A stretch of 64,000 nt of DNA from assembly GCF_000737595.1 (NCBI RefSeq), contig NZ_CP006271.1, forward strand, positions 434,001-498,000, read 5' to 3'. Source of the DNA: Synechococcus sp. KORDI-52. Lineage in GTDB: Bacteria; Cyanobacteriota; Cyanobacteriia; PCC-6307; Cyanobiaceae. Shown one piece after another: positions 50,679-59,443 of this stretch. Positions within the stretch are counted from its first letter, which is position 1, and each line of letters opens with the position of its first letter. Below the pieces are notes generated by a model that ran no database searches, was not told the DNA's origin, and saw only the letters and a program-made list of their open reading frames with translations. The position numbers were made by a program, and so were the translations under genes.

Positions 50679-51284
50679 TCACCAGAGTCCCTGAACGGGA
50701 GCGGCGGGAGCGGGAGCGGGCTCGGGAGCCTTGGCGGTGTAGGCCTGGATGCATGCCGGGGTGTTCATGTACCAGCTGAGCAGAGAGGTGTCCTTGTGGA
50801 AATCACCCTGTGTGTCGGCATTGCAGACCTTCATGGCGCCTTGCAGCCGCTGGTCGGTCGGCAGCTTGGCCATCATTCCGTAGCTGGAGAGCTTGCCATC
50901 CTCTGCATCGAGAATGATGGCGCTGCGAACGGCCTGCAGATCGTTCTGCTGGCTGTAGTACGGGTGATAGTTGCCGTTGAGGCTCTCTTTGAGGAAGGCT
51001 TCGCCTTCCGTTGAGTAAAGGAATTCAGTGACGTCAGCAACATCGACGTCGTACTGCTTCTCCAGACCCACCTCGAGTTCTTCACGGGTCCAACCGGACA
51101 GATTGCTCAGATCCTGAGGAACGGGATTGGAGACTTGCTTTTTGCCACCGATGGGCAACAGCACGTTGGAGCGAACGAAACCGTTGGTGACGGTCCGGGC
51201 GGTTTGTTTGGGGGTGGCGAAGCCAGGCAGTCCAGCAGCGGCGACCATCAGGCCGGCACCGGTGAACAGAAGTGCTCTGCGCAT
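50679..51284 (-). CDS. Secreted protein related to DUF1400
   Basis: The protein has 201 residues from the ATG at 51284, with a signal peptide (about 1-24) and a Pro/Ala tail at the end. The central part (about 80-160) has helices such as ELEVGLEKQYDV, VTEFLYSTEGEAFL and AIILDAEDGKLS, ending in LPTDQRL. This resembles the DUF1400 fold seen in two other proteins of this window, though the match is weaker. It is likely exported. An upstream in-frame start at 51347 adds residues that look non-coding. Confidence 0.65.
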   Translation of the reverse strand: MRRALLFTGAGLMVAAAGLPGFATPKQTARTVTNGFVRSNVLLPIGGKKQVSNPVPQDLSNLSGWTREELEVGLEKQYDVDVADVTEFLYSTEGEAFLKESLNGNYHPYYSQQNDLQAVRSAIILDAEDGKLSSYGMMAKLPTDQRLQGAMKVCNADTQGDFHKDTSLLSWYMNTPACIQAYTAKAPEPAPAPAAPVQGLW

Positions 51285-51397
51285 GAGCTGCAGTTGATTT
51301 GCACTTCGAACCGTCGCCAGACCGCCTGGAGAGAGGCCAGGACCCACCGGGTTTTTTTCCTTTTAAGACAGTGTTAATGAAAAACGGGAATCGTGTC

Positions 51398-51416
51398 TTT
51401 TCTCCGGCCGAGAAAA
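51398..51416. promoter_or_regulatory. Perfect inverted repeat in the divergent gap
   Basis: TTTTCTC (51398-51404) and GAGAAAA (51410-51416) surround five bases in the gap between the divergent secreted protein and M23 peptidase genes. It could be an operator or a leader hairpin. No family of regulator can be assigned. Confidence 0.3.
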
Positions 51417-51456
51417 TGATGTCTTAAGCTTCTCTTCCAATTCTCATTCTGATTCA

Positions 51457-51879
51457 TTGCTGGGTCTGTTCGCAGCGTTGCTTGTGCCGATGTCGGGTGT
51501 GGTGACCCATGGCGTCGAACAGGACCACCCAGCCTTGGATATCGCCTGCCGCGTGGGCCGTCCTGTTCGTGCCGCCCACGACGGCGTTGGCCGTAGTCGC
51601 TGGAGCTCCACCCTCGGCTGGACCTTTCACCTGGCTGGTGCCGGCGTCAAGACCCGTTACAGCCATCTGAGTGTTGGTGCTCCCCCTGGTTCCTACAACA
51701 GGGGTCAGATCATTGGCTACTGCGGAAACACGGGGCGCTGGTCGACCGGTCCTCACCTTCACTTCGAAGCGGAACCCCTTCATCTCCTGGACGTGCTTGA
51801 GAGCCCCAGCGCAGAGCAGCTGAGATCCATGGAGCAAACGCCTCAATGGCGTCAGCGCTCGGTGGAGGCGAGCCGCTGA
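51457..51879 (+). CDS. Small secreted M23 (LytM-like) peptidase
   Basis: The 140-residue protein has a very short N-terminal hydrophobic stretch (LGLFAALLVP) and a compact LytM zinc-peptidase domain. The zinc ligands are visible as HPALDIAC, with RYSHLS and GPHLHFE carrying the remaining His residues. M23 enzymes cut peptidoglycan cross-bridges. The start is TTG at 51457, with an ATG at 51490 as an alternative that would remove most of the signal. It is the last gene before the two short genes next to the AT-rich island. Confidence 0.8.
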   Translation: MLGLFAALLVPMSGVVTHGVEQDHPALDIACRVGRPVRAAHDGVGRSRWSSTLGWTFHLAGAGVKTRYSHLSVGAPPGSYNRGQIIGYCGNTGRWSTGPHLHFEAEPLHLLDVLESPSAEQLRSMEQTPQWRQRSVEASR

Positions 51880-51883
51880 TGGC

Positions 51884-52051
51884 TCAGTTCGAATCGGTGC
51901 TGCTCTGACGGCGCACTTCTCCGATCAGCCATACGCCCATGAATCCGAGCGACGACAAACCGAAATAGATCAACACCCACCGCAGAACCCGGTCAGGATC
52001 CGCAGCTGCATTGGCGAGCAGCTCAGCGGTTTTGGCAAGCAGGTTGTCCAT
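51884..52051 (-). CDS. 55-residue single-pass membrane protein
   Basis: The ATG at 52051 opens a 55-codon frame: an N-terminal amphipathic helix (MDNLLAKTAELLANAAAD), one transmembrane helix (about 24-44, VLIYFGLSSLGFMGVWLIG) and a short basic/polar tail. The ATG overlaps by one base the stop of the next upstream gene (TGATG), as for translationally coupled genes. No family is recognised, but the composition and coupling make it a real gene. A bioenergetic or cell-envelope complex subunit is one possibility. Confidence 0.7.
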   Translation of the reverse strand: MDNLLAKTAELLANAAADPDRVLRWVLIYFGLSSLGFMGVWLIGEVRRQSSTDSN

Positions 52052-52413
52052 CAGTTCTGAAGATCGGGGATCAACGTGAGTTGGCGGACCGGTGACTCTT
52101 CGCTGACAAATCCCCAGGCTTCAAACACCGTGGGATCGGGATGCGTGATGCGCTGCTCCGTGCCGTTGCGTTCCAGCTGGAACCCTTCGCTGGACATGCG
52201 CCGCATCAAGCTTGCTGATTCCTCAAAGCGGGCAGCCATCGCCTCAAGGCTTGAGCAGTCACCTGTGAGACCGGATTCACGCCAGGTGAAATAGGTCATT
52301 TTCTCAACTGGAACATAGGACTCAGGTGTAGCAGGGGTTTTAAGCGGTAAAGGTTCAGCACAACACTGTGTGAATAAATCAAGCTCTTTCAACTGGCAGA
52401 ACCGGTTAGCCAC
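52051..52413 (-). CDS. Conserved-looking hypothetical protein
   Basis: The 120-residue soluble protein contains the stretch CSSLEAMAARFEESA and the ending FEAWGFVSEE, which look like an alpha/beta small protein of picocyanobacteria. I do not know its function. The start is uncertain: GTG at 52413 has an AAGGAG about 14 bases upstream, but the ATG at 52299 (MTYFTWRESG) would give an 82-residue protein without the Cys/Pro-rich N terminus. It is coupled to the 55-residue membrane protein and is the last GC-rich gene before the AT-rich island. Confidence 0.65.
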   Translation of the reverse strand: MANRFCQLKELDLFTQCCAEPLPLKTPATPESYVPVEKMTYFTWRESGLTGDCSSLEAMAARFEESASLMRRMSSEGFQLERNGTEQRITHPDPTVFEAWGFVSEESPVRQLTLIPDLQN

Positions 52414-52452
52414 AGTTTAGAAGATCACTCCTTAATCAAATTATTTTGAGCC

Positions 52453-52700
52453 ATGACAACCTATCAACTACCGATGAGAAAGCTCCTTCTCTTACTGCTG
52501 CTGTTGGTTGCCTCTTTGCCCACTAGTGCTGCAGTTGATCAAAGATCGCTGATTTCTGGATGAAGGCGACTTACTTTGCAGGTTGTGTACGGACTATTAA
52601 TGTTACTCTACCGCTCAAGTAGCAGAAGGATCTTGAAAGAAGCTATATAGTTGTACTCATGATGACGGCACCAATATTCGGATTTGTATCAACTCAATAA
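52453..52700 (+). pseudogene. Decayed small secreted protein gene
   Basis: The ATG at 52453 (or 52474, MRKLLL) gives a clear signal peptide of Leu-rich residues ending near SAA-VDQ, and the frame stops at 52561. The frame shifted from 52551 continues as DFWMKATYFAGCV, a Cys-containing block typical of short secreted picocyanobacterial proteins. It is then cut by a TAG at 52620 before reading on to a TAA at 52698. One indel and one nonsense change restore a continuous protein of about 80 residues. It lies just inside the AT-rich region. Confidence 0.5.
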
Positions 52701-52873
52701 AAGCAGTTCATTAGACGGGATTTTTAAAAGGTACGTGCAGCATGAATTTGGTCTTACGATAAGTAACCAAACATTATGTATGCATTTCAGTATATTGAAC
52801 ATAGCAATCGTTTACTAAGATCGCTGCATATCTAGAAATTTCAAGCTAAAATAATTCAAATATCTTAAAGCTC

Positions 52874-53634
52874 GTGTTTAGCTATTATTCAAGCATTGAA
52901 GATTTCAAATCTAATCACAAAAAAAGGATCGTCGTTTTTACAACCTGTAACCTTGGGGGGCTCCTTTGGCTAAAAATTTAGCTATCAGCTGCTGGAAGCA
53001 AGGGGTTGAGCTTCTTTTCTTCGGCAATGACGAGGCTTCTATTAATCAAATGTCAAATTATGCTAGCACTGTAAATAACATCAAGGAAAATAGATTTCGG
53101 CTAGACATAACACGAGATCTACCTGCCGATCACACAAAATTCGACACCGAGGACTTCATAAAAACAGCTTGGATGAGATATGAAATCTTCAAATTTCTCA
53201 CTTGGAATAATTATTATTCTATCTACTTGGATACAGATATTCTTGTAAAGAAAGATTTTACCGAAGATATTATTTCTTATATGGAAAAGAGCTATATTGA
53301 TGGTGTCGTACAGTTAAATCATCATTCGCGGCCGTGTACTGGAATTTTGGGATTTCATCCACGATCAAAATATAAACTTAATCGTATCTATTCAGAAAAT
53401 TATTTAGGAAATTTCAATTATAAAGCTATTTATGGTGCTGCAGATCAGTCATCTTTTAATGAACATGTCTGCCCTCATGATGATCAACCAAAGCTCAACA
53501 TGAATTTTTTATCTCGGGATTTATATCCGAATGGCGCTTGGTGGTATCGGAATAATAAAATCTTAAAAAATGTTGCAAAAATAGCTCACTAGAATTGCGT
53601 GATTGGCCAAAATTATAAAAATGAAGCAGTTTGA
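52874..53634 (+). pseudogene. Glycosyltransferase-like gene, broken by frameshift and nonsense
   Basis: A frame from GTG 52874 reads SYYSSIED...KKRIVVFTTCNLGG, the beginning of a GT-A type nucleotide-sugar transferase, and runs out at the G6 tract 52955-52960. The adjacent frame, open from 52966, continues FAKNLAISCWKQGVELLFF and includes the metal-binding YLDTDIL and the ending NMNFLSRDLYPNGAWW. At 53590 a TAG interrupts what should be an H-Y-N-x-V-I-G terminus, and the same frame continues NCVIGQNYKNEAV to 53632. Base composition is AT-rich. The gene is probably non-functional. Confidence 0.65.
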
Positions 53635-53772
53635 AGACTATTATCCAAATAACAGTATCTAGTATCCTTACTTATGCCTGTTTCTAGATAATTAATGAAT
53701 TATGTAGAGAGATGCGAACATGATTTGCTTCGATGTACGATATATGTATTGGAAATTAATTCTATTAATCAT

Positions 53773-54606
53773 TTATTTGGGAAGGATAGTGATTTTGAGT
53801 GCTTTTAAAATTTCTATTGCGGTGCTAGCTGTTACTTCGGTGGGTTGATAACGACAAAAGGTGTTTTCGTATTTCGATATAAAATCATCGTTTGCCTTTT
53901 CTGCGCTTGCAAGAGACTCTTGATCTATTGACTCTCTGTTGATGCTGTAATCTTTTGTTTTTATGTGATTCGCATGATAATGTGTAGTTTTGTCGTACTT
54001 TTCGAAACTTAATTTTTCTTCAGAGTCAAAATTTTCATCAATAAAGTTTTTGACTTGTTCCAAAGAATTCATATTTCTAATACTGTCTACGTTCATGTCT
54101 GGCAGACCTTTTCCAAATAATAAGTCGCTTATTTGTTGTATCTTATTATTGCATTGGTTAGGGCTTTCAATCTCTGATTCCTTGACAAGCACTAGGGATG
54201 ATACCTGTGAAAGGGTGTTGTCCAATCTACGGTTGTAATTAAACATATTTTGCATCTTTTTACTTATCCTGGAATAGTTGGTTTTGGTTGGATTTTGCCT
54301 GGATACTCGCATTTGAGATAATGCTGTTTGGAGTGGGTCTCTAACAGAAATAATTACATTTGGGATAATTAATCCTGGAAGAAAGGACGATATTGTTTTA
54401 AGGACTCTTATTTTATGAGTTTTTATGAGAAGAAAATCATAGGAGTTTTCGTTAATAAGTGGGATTGACTCGCTGATTTCTTCTTGATTGGTAAACAAAG
54501 AAAGATAAGAAAACCCCTGATCTTTGAGTATGCTTTGGGTTGTATTGAATGCCCAAGTTGTGCCTGACCTTGGCAGGCCGATCGAAACAACTATTTTGAG
54601 TCCCAT
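53773..54606 (-). CDS. Sulfotransferase family protein
   Basis: The 277-residue protein has the 5'-PSB loop for PAPS binding (GLPRSGTTWAF, residues 10-20) and a 3'-phosphate binding region (IISVRDPLQTALSQ, about 84-97), both typical of sulfotransferases that transfer sulfate to sugars or lipids. Its AT-rich codon use contrasts with flanking core genes. It is divergent from the two-domain gene with 57 bases between starts. A role in sulfated surface glycan or lipid formation is inference. Confidence 0.82.
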   Translation of the reverse strand: MGLKIVVSIGLPRSGTTWAFNTTQSILKDQGFSYLSLFTNQEEISESIPLINENSYDFLLIKTHKIRVLKTISSFLPGLIIPNVIISVRDPLQTALSQMRVSRQNPTKTNYSRISKKMQNMFNYNRRLDNTLSQVSSLVLVKESEIESPNQCNNKIQQISDLLFGKGLPDMNVDSIRNMNSLEQVKNFIDENFDSEEKLSFEKYDKTTHYHANHIKTKDYSINRESIDQESLASAEKANDDFISKYENTFCRYQPTEVTASTAIEILKALKITILPK

Positions 54607-54663
54607 GGGAATAAAGGTGCTTCACTGTGTTTTATAATACTATAACTTCTTTGTTTAGTTACC

Positions 54664-56100
54664 ATGCACGGTGCAGCAAAGCGTCTTGAGGAAAGCCTCG
54701 TTGACAATCCCGTATCTATAGCATGGGTCATTGTAGGACAAGAGTCCAGTGGTAGTAAGTTCATAGCCAAAACAATGGCCAAAATATTTCACCATAATGA
54801 TTACAAGGGAACATTTTTTAGTTTAGTAAATTCCAGCTTAATTTATCATCGCTCATGTCCTTTTGGTCGCCCCAAGAATGGGTTTGATTTCATTAAGGAG
54901 GAGATAGAAATTATTCGTTCGCACTGTCCTTGTGTGAATATAATATTCACAACTAGAAGCAAAAATATTTCTTTTTCAAGAAAGGCTTTGCGTTTTGGTG
55001 ATACTACTGAGAGTGCGCATGCAGATCTCGTTGATTTAGACCGACTGTATGAGTATCTAGTCAACCTTGGTAATTTGCTTTTTGTTTGGAACTATGAAAC
55101 CATGTGCCTTCTTCGTGAAAAATATTTTAAAAGATTATATGATTATTTTGGGATTAATTCTCATTACTTCCCCAATGTAAATGACTCCAACGAGGAATTT
55201 TTATTTAATAGCATTTTCTTTGCCGATGAATACTCTTCGATAGCGCTAACATGTAATATTAATTTATATCGAAAAAAGAATGCTAAAGAATTGGACTCTA
55301 CGCAATTAGAGACAATTAAATCACTAAAAAAGGCACTTTATGCCTCTGTCAACAGACAGCTTAAAATTGTCGTTTCAGTAGCATCTAGAGACCTGCGATT
55401 TTTTCATAGTTTATTTCGCGGTGAGAATAGGATTGTAGTTCGTTCCTTAGGTATTGACTCTTGTGAGCGTCAAAAGCCCTACATCCGGGACATTCTTGAT
55501 CATGACTTATATACAACCACTAATTCGAATGATCAAAGAGTGAAGTCATATTGCATGTATTTAAATGCAGATATTTGTGTGCCGAATTATTTTTTCGAAT
55601 TCTTATTCCAGCAGCTTATTGGCTTTTCAAATACTAAGTTTCCTGGAAATTTGACAAAAGCCAAAAAAACTTTTGACTGTATAGTCATAAACCGTCGCGA
55701 TGTTATTGGCGATGATCTTTATTGGCATCCTGGAAGTGACCTTTTTGTCTTTCCAAGTGAATGGTTGGCTTCAATGAGGTTTGGAAATGTTTGCATAGGC
55801 TTGCCCCCAATAGGTCCTATTCTTTGGCTTAATTGCCTATATCATTCAAAGTCAGCTCTTCAAGTTAGTGATTTATTTATTACACATCATATTGGCAATG
55901 ACCAAAGTTGGAAAGACTCTAAAGTTCAAGATGATGTAGATCTAAACATGAGATCAGCCGCTGAAGCTTTTCGGTCACTTATAGGCTCAGATAAACGTAA
56001 TCTTAGTAAATTTGATATGGAGAAGCATAGTATATTGGCCAAGAAGAGATTGAAACATTTTATACTGCAATGGACTTCAGATTTGGATAAAGAGGATTAA
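54664..56100 (+). CDS. Two-domain protein: P-loop sulfotransferase-like + glycosyltransferase-like
   Basis: A 478-residue protein with AT-rich codons and no clear named family. Residues 18-215 carry a P-loop VGQESSGSKFIAKTM, then IIFTTRSKNISFSRK and a WNYETM segment, as in sulfotransferase-fold proteins. From about residue 235, IVVSVASRD is followed by MYLNADICVPNYFFEFL, INRRDVIGDDLYWHPGSDLFVF and HHIGNDQSW. This resembles the N-x-D...R-x-D...HP-G-D-x-F-V-F...HQxHD pattern of nucleotide-sugar transferase-like proteins. A fusion that both glycosylates and sulfates is suggested but unproven. It is divergent from a stand-alone sulfotransferase. Confidence 0.65.
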   Translation: MHGAAKRLEESLVDNPVSIAWVIVGQESSGSKFIAKTMAKIFHHNDYKGTFFSLVNSSLIYHRSCPFGRPKNGFDFIKEEIEIIRSHCPCVNIIFTTRSKNISFSRKALRFGDTTESAHADLVDLDRLYEYLVNLGNLLFVWNYETMCLLREKYFKRLYDYFGINSHYFPNVNDSNEEFLFNSIFFADEYSSIALTCNINLYRKKNAKELDSTQLETIKSLKKALYASVNRQLKIVVSVASRDLRFFHSLFRGENRIVVRSLGIDSCERQKPYIRDILDHDLYTTTNSNDQRVKSYCMYLNADICVPNYFFEFLFQQLIGFSNTKFPGNLTKAKKTFDCIVINRRDVIGDDLYWHPGSDLFVFPSEWLASMRFGNVCIGLPPIGPILWLNCLYHSKSALQVSDLFITHHIGNDQSWKDSKVQDDVDLNMRSAAEAFRSLIGSDKRNLSKFDMEKHSILAKKRLKHFILQWTSDLDKED

Positions 56101-57897
56101 TTGGCAGCATGATCACTCACTAACAAAAATTTTATAATACCAACCTCCATTTTTGTTCTACGCAAATAATGTGAATACAAAGAGGCCTTATCCGACTTTC
56201 TCATCTTTATCAGCAAGACATAACCCCGACTGAGCCTATCTTCAAACTACATAAACCAATTTTCTGCTTCTATCACAGTAACTGGATCATACATTGCACA
56301 AAACCTCTCGCTTATTAGCTGGCTTAGACTTCAGGACAAAACGATTGGATCAACTCTTCCAGGACACAACTCCTAAACCTTTACATCAGAACGTCGAGGT
56401 CTTCCAATTGATTCAGAGAACGACAGCCTTTATTGCACGCAATCAGGATAGTGCTTGAAACACATTCCTCTGTAATGCTTTAAAGTCGTTGTTTCCTTCC
56501 TCCACAACCACCTCACATATTCCATGCGTTTATTCTACTGAAGCCAGTTCTCCAGCTAAATATACATGGGTTGACATGCCTCTAGATAGAATGAGGATTG
56601 GACTGCTCGTAAGTCTCTATATCTATCCTAATGATTTTCAAGATCGGAACGAACGAAATGCGTTCCTGTGACGTATGATGATTTGAATGCAACTCCTGGT
56701 TGGATAGATCTCTGCATTCAAGTTCTGATTGTTTGAAGGTTTCTGATTCTTTATGAATTTCCATATATTGATTTATTACCTGCGCTGATAGATCGACCAA
56801 TTTCAAGAGAGAGATTTAAGAGCCTGTTGGCTGAAGGTTGACGATCTCAATATGTATTGAATGCCAGAATTGAAAAGTATCAAGTTTATTCGTTCATAAA
56901 AGGTAAGGCAGTGCTAGACGATTTCTACTCGATCATTGATACCCTGCCTAAAGGTGGAGAAGTTTATTAAGTCTTTGCGTACCTCTCACTCCAACTGAGC
57001 CTAAGAATCAAAAGCCGATCACGTTGGACTTAAATGGACACAAGACAGAAATGACTTATGAATGATATGTACATGCCTAAGACTCTAGACTTCTAGAAGG
57101 GTTAATATTCTTCTTGTCGAGTTGATGGAAGACACTGTCAGTAACCATCCGGATCGTGAATACCTATTAATCCCAGATTGACATAAGCTTGTGGATGAAG
57201 GAGATGCACAGTGGACAGCTCTTGTCAGTTCCCTAAGCAAATAAGAACAATAAGCTCCCAAAAACAACTATGTATCTTAGTAGATTTGTAACTCAGCTCA
57301 GTAAAATCAGATTTTAAAATCTGACAATTATCTATTCAAACGATTGTTGATTCTAGTATAGGAATAATTTTGCATTGACTTTTCCTGGGACGTTTTCTTT
57401 TTTGAAGGACGAATATACTGAAGTCTCTGAGCCATATCTGATCACTTGAACGAGGCTGTTCAGTACCTCTTGTCTCTCAACGATGTTTGGCATCTTTCGG
57501 CGGTGTGTGTGAATATAGTGTGCATGGAAGATCCTGAATCCTGCAAATAAAAGCTGTAGCCTCAAATCACTTCGTCCCAGGTAAAGAAAGTTATGTATTC
57601 TGCCTCTCCGTTTAGAAAATGTGAATTTAAGCGATGTGCGCGGCATGGAGTCGTGTTATAGAAATAAAAATGTTGCCAGTTTCGCTATTTTGCTAACGTT
57701 TTCTATTGTTAATAGAGGCCTGGTCAGAAGGGCTCAACGCAAAATGCCTATTATTTTTTTAGACTAGGCTCATTTTTGCCATACATATTAATTTGTGCGT
57801 TAAGGGGCGGCTTTGATTTCAGTGATATTTTGAATAATTGAATTATTGATGTTGCTTCAGAAATGATGCTCCTCAGTCTTGGATCAAAGATCAACGC
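56101..57897. other. Decayed AT-rich region without an intact gene
   Basis: About 1.8 kb of AT-rich sequence with no intact gene of convincing length. Fragments look coding. On the minus strand near 56110-56310 a frame with one stop reads VIEAENWFM, FEDRLSRGYVLLIKM and HYLRRTKMEVGIIKFLL. On the plus strand 57089-57244 a frame with one TGA reads RVNILLVELMEDTV, HPDREYLLIPD and HKLVDEGDAQWTALV. A minus-strand 97-residue frame at 57353-57646 has AGFRIFHAHYIHTHRR. These may be remnants of surface-modification genes; no family can be named safely. Confidence 0.5.
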
Positions 57898-58998
57898 TCA
57901 GGGATGTACCACGAGTCCCAGAAGCACTAGCCCCGCCGTAACCAGCCAGAACGCAGGCACCACGCTTCGTTCATCGGCGCCTCCTAGCTCAAAATGGTGA
58001 TGGAGGGGCGCCATGCGGAACACCCGTCGGCCTCGGCCCTCAGGTCCTTTCGTGGCCTTGAACACCCACACTTGAAGGATCACGGACAAGGATTCCGCCA
58101 CAAAAACCCCGCCCATCACCAGCAGTGGCCAGAGGCTGTTGGACAACAGCGCCACACCACTGAGGGCTGCCCCCATCGCCAGCGATCCTGTATCCCCCAT
58201 GAACGCTCGAGCCGGGTTTCGGTTGTGGACCAGAAACCCAAGCCACGCCCCGGCCATGGTCATGCAGAACCCAGCCAAGGCCGGATCCCCGTCGTTTCCT
58301 CGCAGCATCAGCTGAAGCGCCAGGCCTGTAAAGACCAAGGCTCCACAGCCGCTGGCCAGACCATCCAGGCCATCGGTGAGGTTGGTGGCGTTGCTTTCCG
58401 CCAGAACGACAAACAGTCCCAGTGGCCAGATCAGGATCCCAAGCGGTAGCTCAAGTCCGAACGGCAAGGCAATGCTGCTGCTGATCCAGCCCTGCCAGGC
58501 TGCGATGGTCAGAAAAACCACGGCCGCAAGGGCTTGCAGCATCAATTTTCCTCGAGCCGTCAGGCCTGTGTTGGTGTGTTTGGTCAGGCTGCTCCAATCA
58601 TCCACACCGCCGATCAGCATGAACGCCAACGTCAGCGAAGCCAGGCTGAGCAGCTGTTGTGAGGCCACGGCGTCCCTGGTGATCAGGCTGCCGAGAATGA
58701 CTCCAACCGGAACCACCAGAAGCCCCCCCATGGTTGGCGTTCCCGCTTTGCTCCGGTGGGCGTGAGGACCTTCTTCGCGGATGAACTGTCCCATCTTCAA
58801 GCGACGCAGAAGTGGGATACCCAGGCCTGCAACAGTTGCCGTACAGACCGTGGAAATCAACAGCGGCAGGCTCAGCTGCGCGTTGGGGATCCATTTGTCT
58901 GCTGCAAAACTGGCCGCCAGGACCACCAGCATCAACAAGCTGGCACTGAGCGAGCCATTTTCCCACCAAGGACGATGGTTCGGATCCGTGGATTGCAA
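57898..58998 (-). CDS. mraY: Phospho-N-acetylmuramoyl-pentapeptide-transferase
   Basis: MraY makes lipid I by transferring phospho-MurNAc-pentapeptide to undecaprenyl phosphate. The 366-residue polytopic protein has the conserved RKMGQ-like ([12 protein letters not shown]) loop, [29 protein letters not shown] and the terminal HHHFELGG. About ten transmembrane helices are present. The start appears to be TTG at 58998: an in-frame TAG lies upstream and the only ATG would cut into the first helix. GC-rich composition resumes here, marking the right edge of the AT-rich island. Confidence 0.95.
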   Translation of the reverse strand: MQSTDPNHRPWWENGSLSASLLMLVVLAASFAADKWIPNAQLSLPLLISTVCTATVAGLGIPLLRRLKMGQFIREEGPHAHRSKAGTPTMGGLLVVPVGVILGSLITRDAVASQQLLSLASLTLAFMLIGGVDDWSSLTKHTNTGLTARGKLMLQALAAVVFLTIAAWQGWISSSIALPFGLELPLGILIWPLGLFVVLAESNATNLTDGLDGLASGCGALVFTGLALQLMLRGNDGDPALAGFCMTMAGAWLGFLVHNRNPARAFMGDTGSLAMGAALSGVALLSNSLWPLLVMGGVFVAESLSVILQVWVFKATKGPEGRGRRVFRMAPLHHHFELGGADERSVVPAFWLVTAGLVLLGLVVHP

Positions 58999-59069
58999 AT
59001 CAGCAGTGGACTGGTCGCTGGGACCCTAGTTGAGTCCCACAGAGACGACCAGTCCGCACCAGGGAGACG

Positions 59070-59339
59070 TCAGTCCTCCCACTGCTCCTCATTCTGTTCG
59101 TCGTCTTTGTTGTAGTCCTCTTTCTCGCCCATGAGCGCTGAAAGTTCTTCCTCTTCGACGGTGCTCACTTCGGGTGAACCCGACTCTTCGTCGGCCACGA
59201 GACGGCCGCTGGTCTCCAGCCACGACAGGAGATCAGGCTCCTCGCGCAGGGGCAGCACGGGTGCTGGATCACGACGGCCGTAGCGGGTGAGGGACGGGTT
59301 GACGCTGTCCAGGGCGTTTAAATCAACCAGAGCGCTCAT
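59070..59339 (-). CDS. DUF3134 family protein
   Basis: The protein has 89 residues from the ATG at 59339: SALVDLNALDSVNPSLTRYG, then a conserved central block and a very acidic tail (Glu/Asp runs from about residue 55). This is the cyanobacterial DUF3134 family with the NPSL signature, of unknown function. It is probably transcribed ahead of mraY, with 71 bases between them. A start seven codons upstream is possible but less family-like. Confidence 0.8.
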   Translation of the reverse strand: MSALVDLNALDSVNPSLTRYGRRDPAPVLPLREEPDLLSWLETSGRLVADEESGSPEVSTVEEEELSALMGEKEDYNKDDEQNEEQWED

Positions 59340-59443
59340 GCAGGGAGGGACGCAGGCCAATCAACCAAGATAAACCACGTGCTGTTTCTGGTTCGCATCT
59401 GAACAAATCTGCGCTCCTGGTTGTCCTATGGAGTTCGGCTCTG

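Noticed and set aside
56489-56806. Two overlapping 60-75 codon frames in the decayed region
   Set aside because: Opposite-strand shadows of each other; no signal peptide, domain or plausible start signal.
52414-57897. Search for tRNA, integrase, transposase or direct repeats bounding the AT-rich island
   Set aside because: None was seen by eye; without them an insertion mechanism cannot be named.
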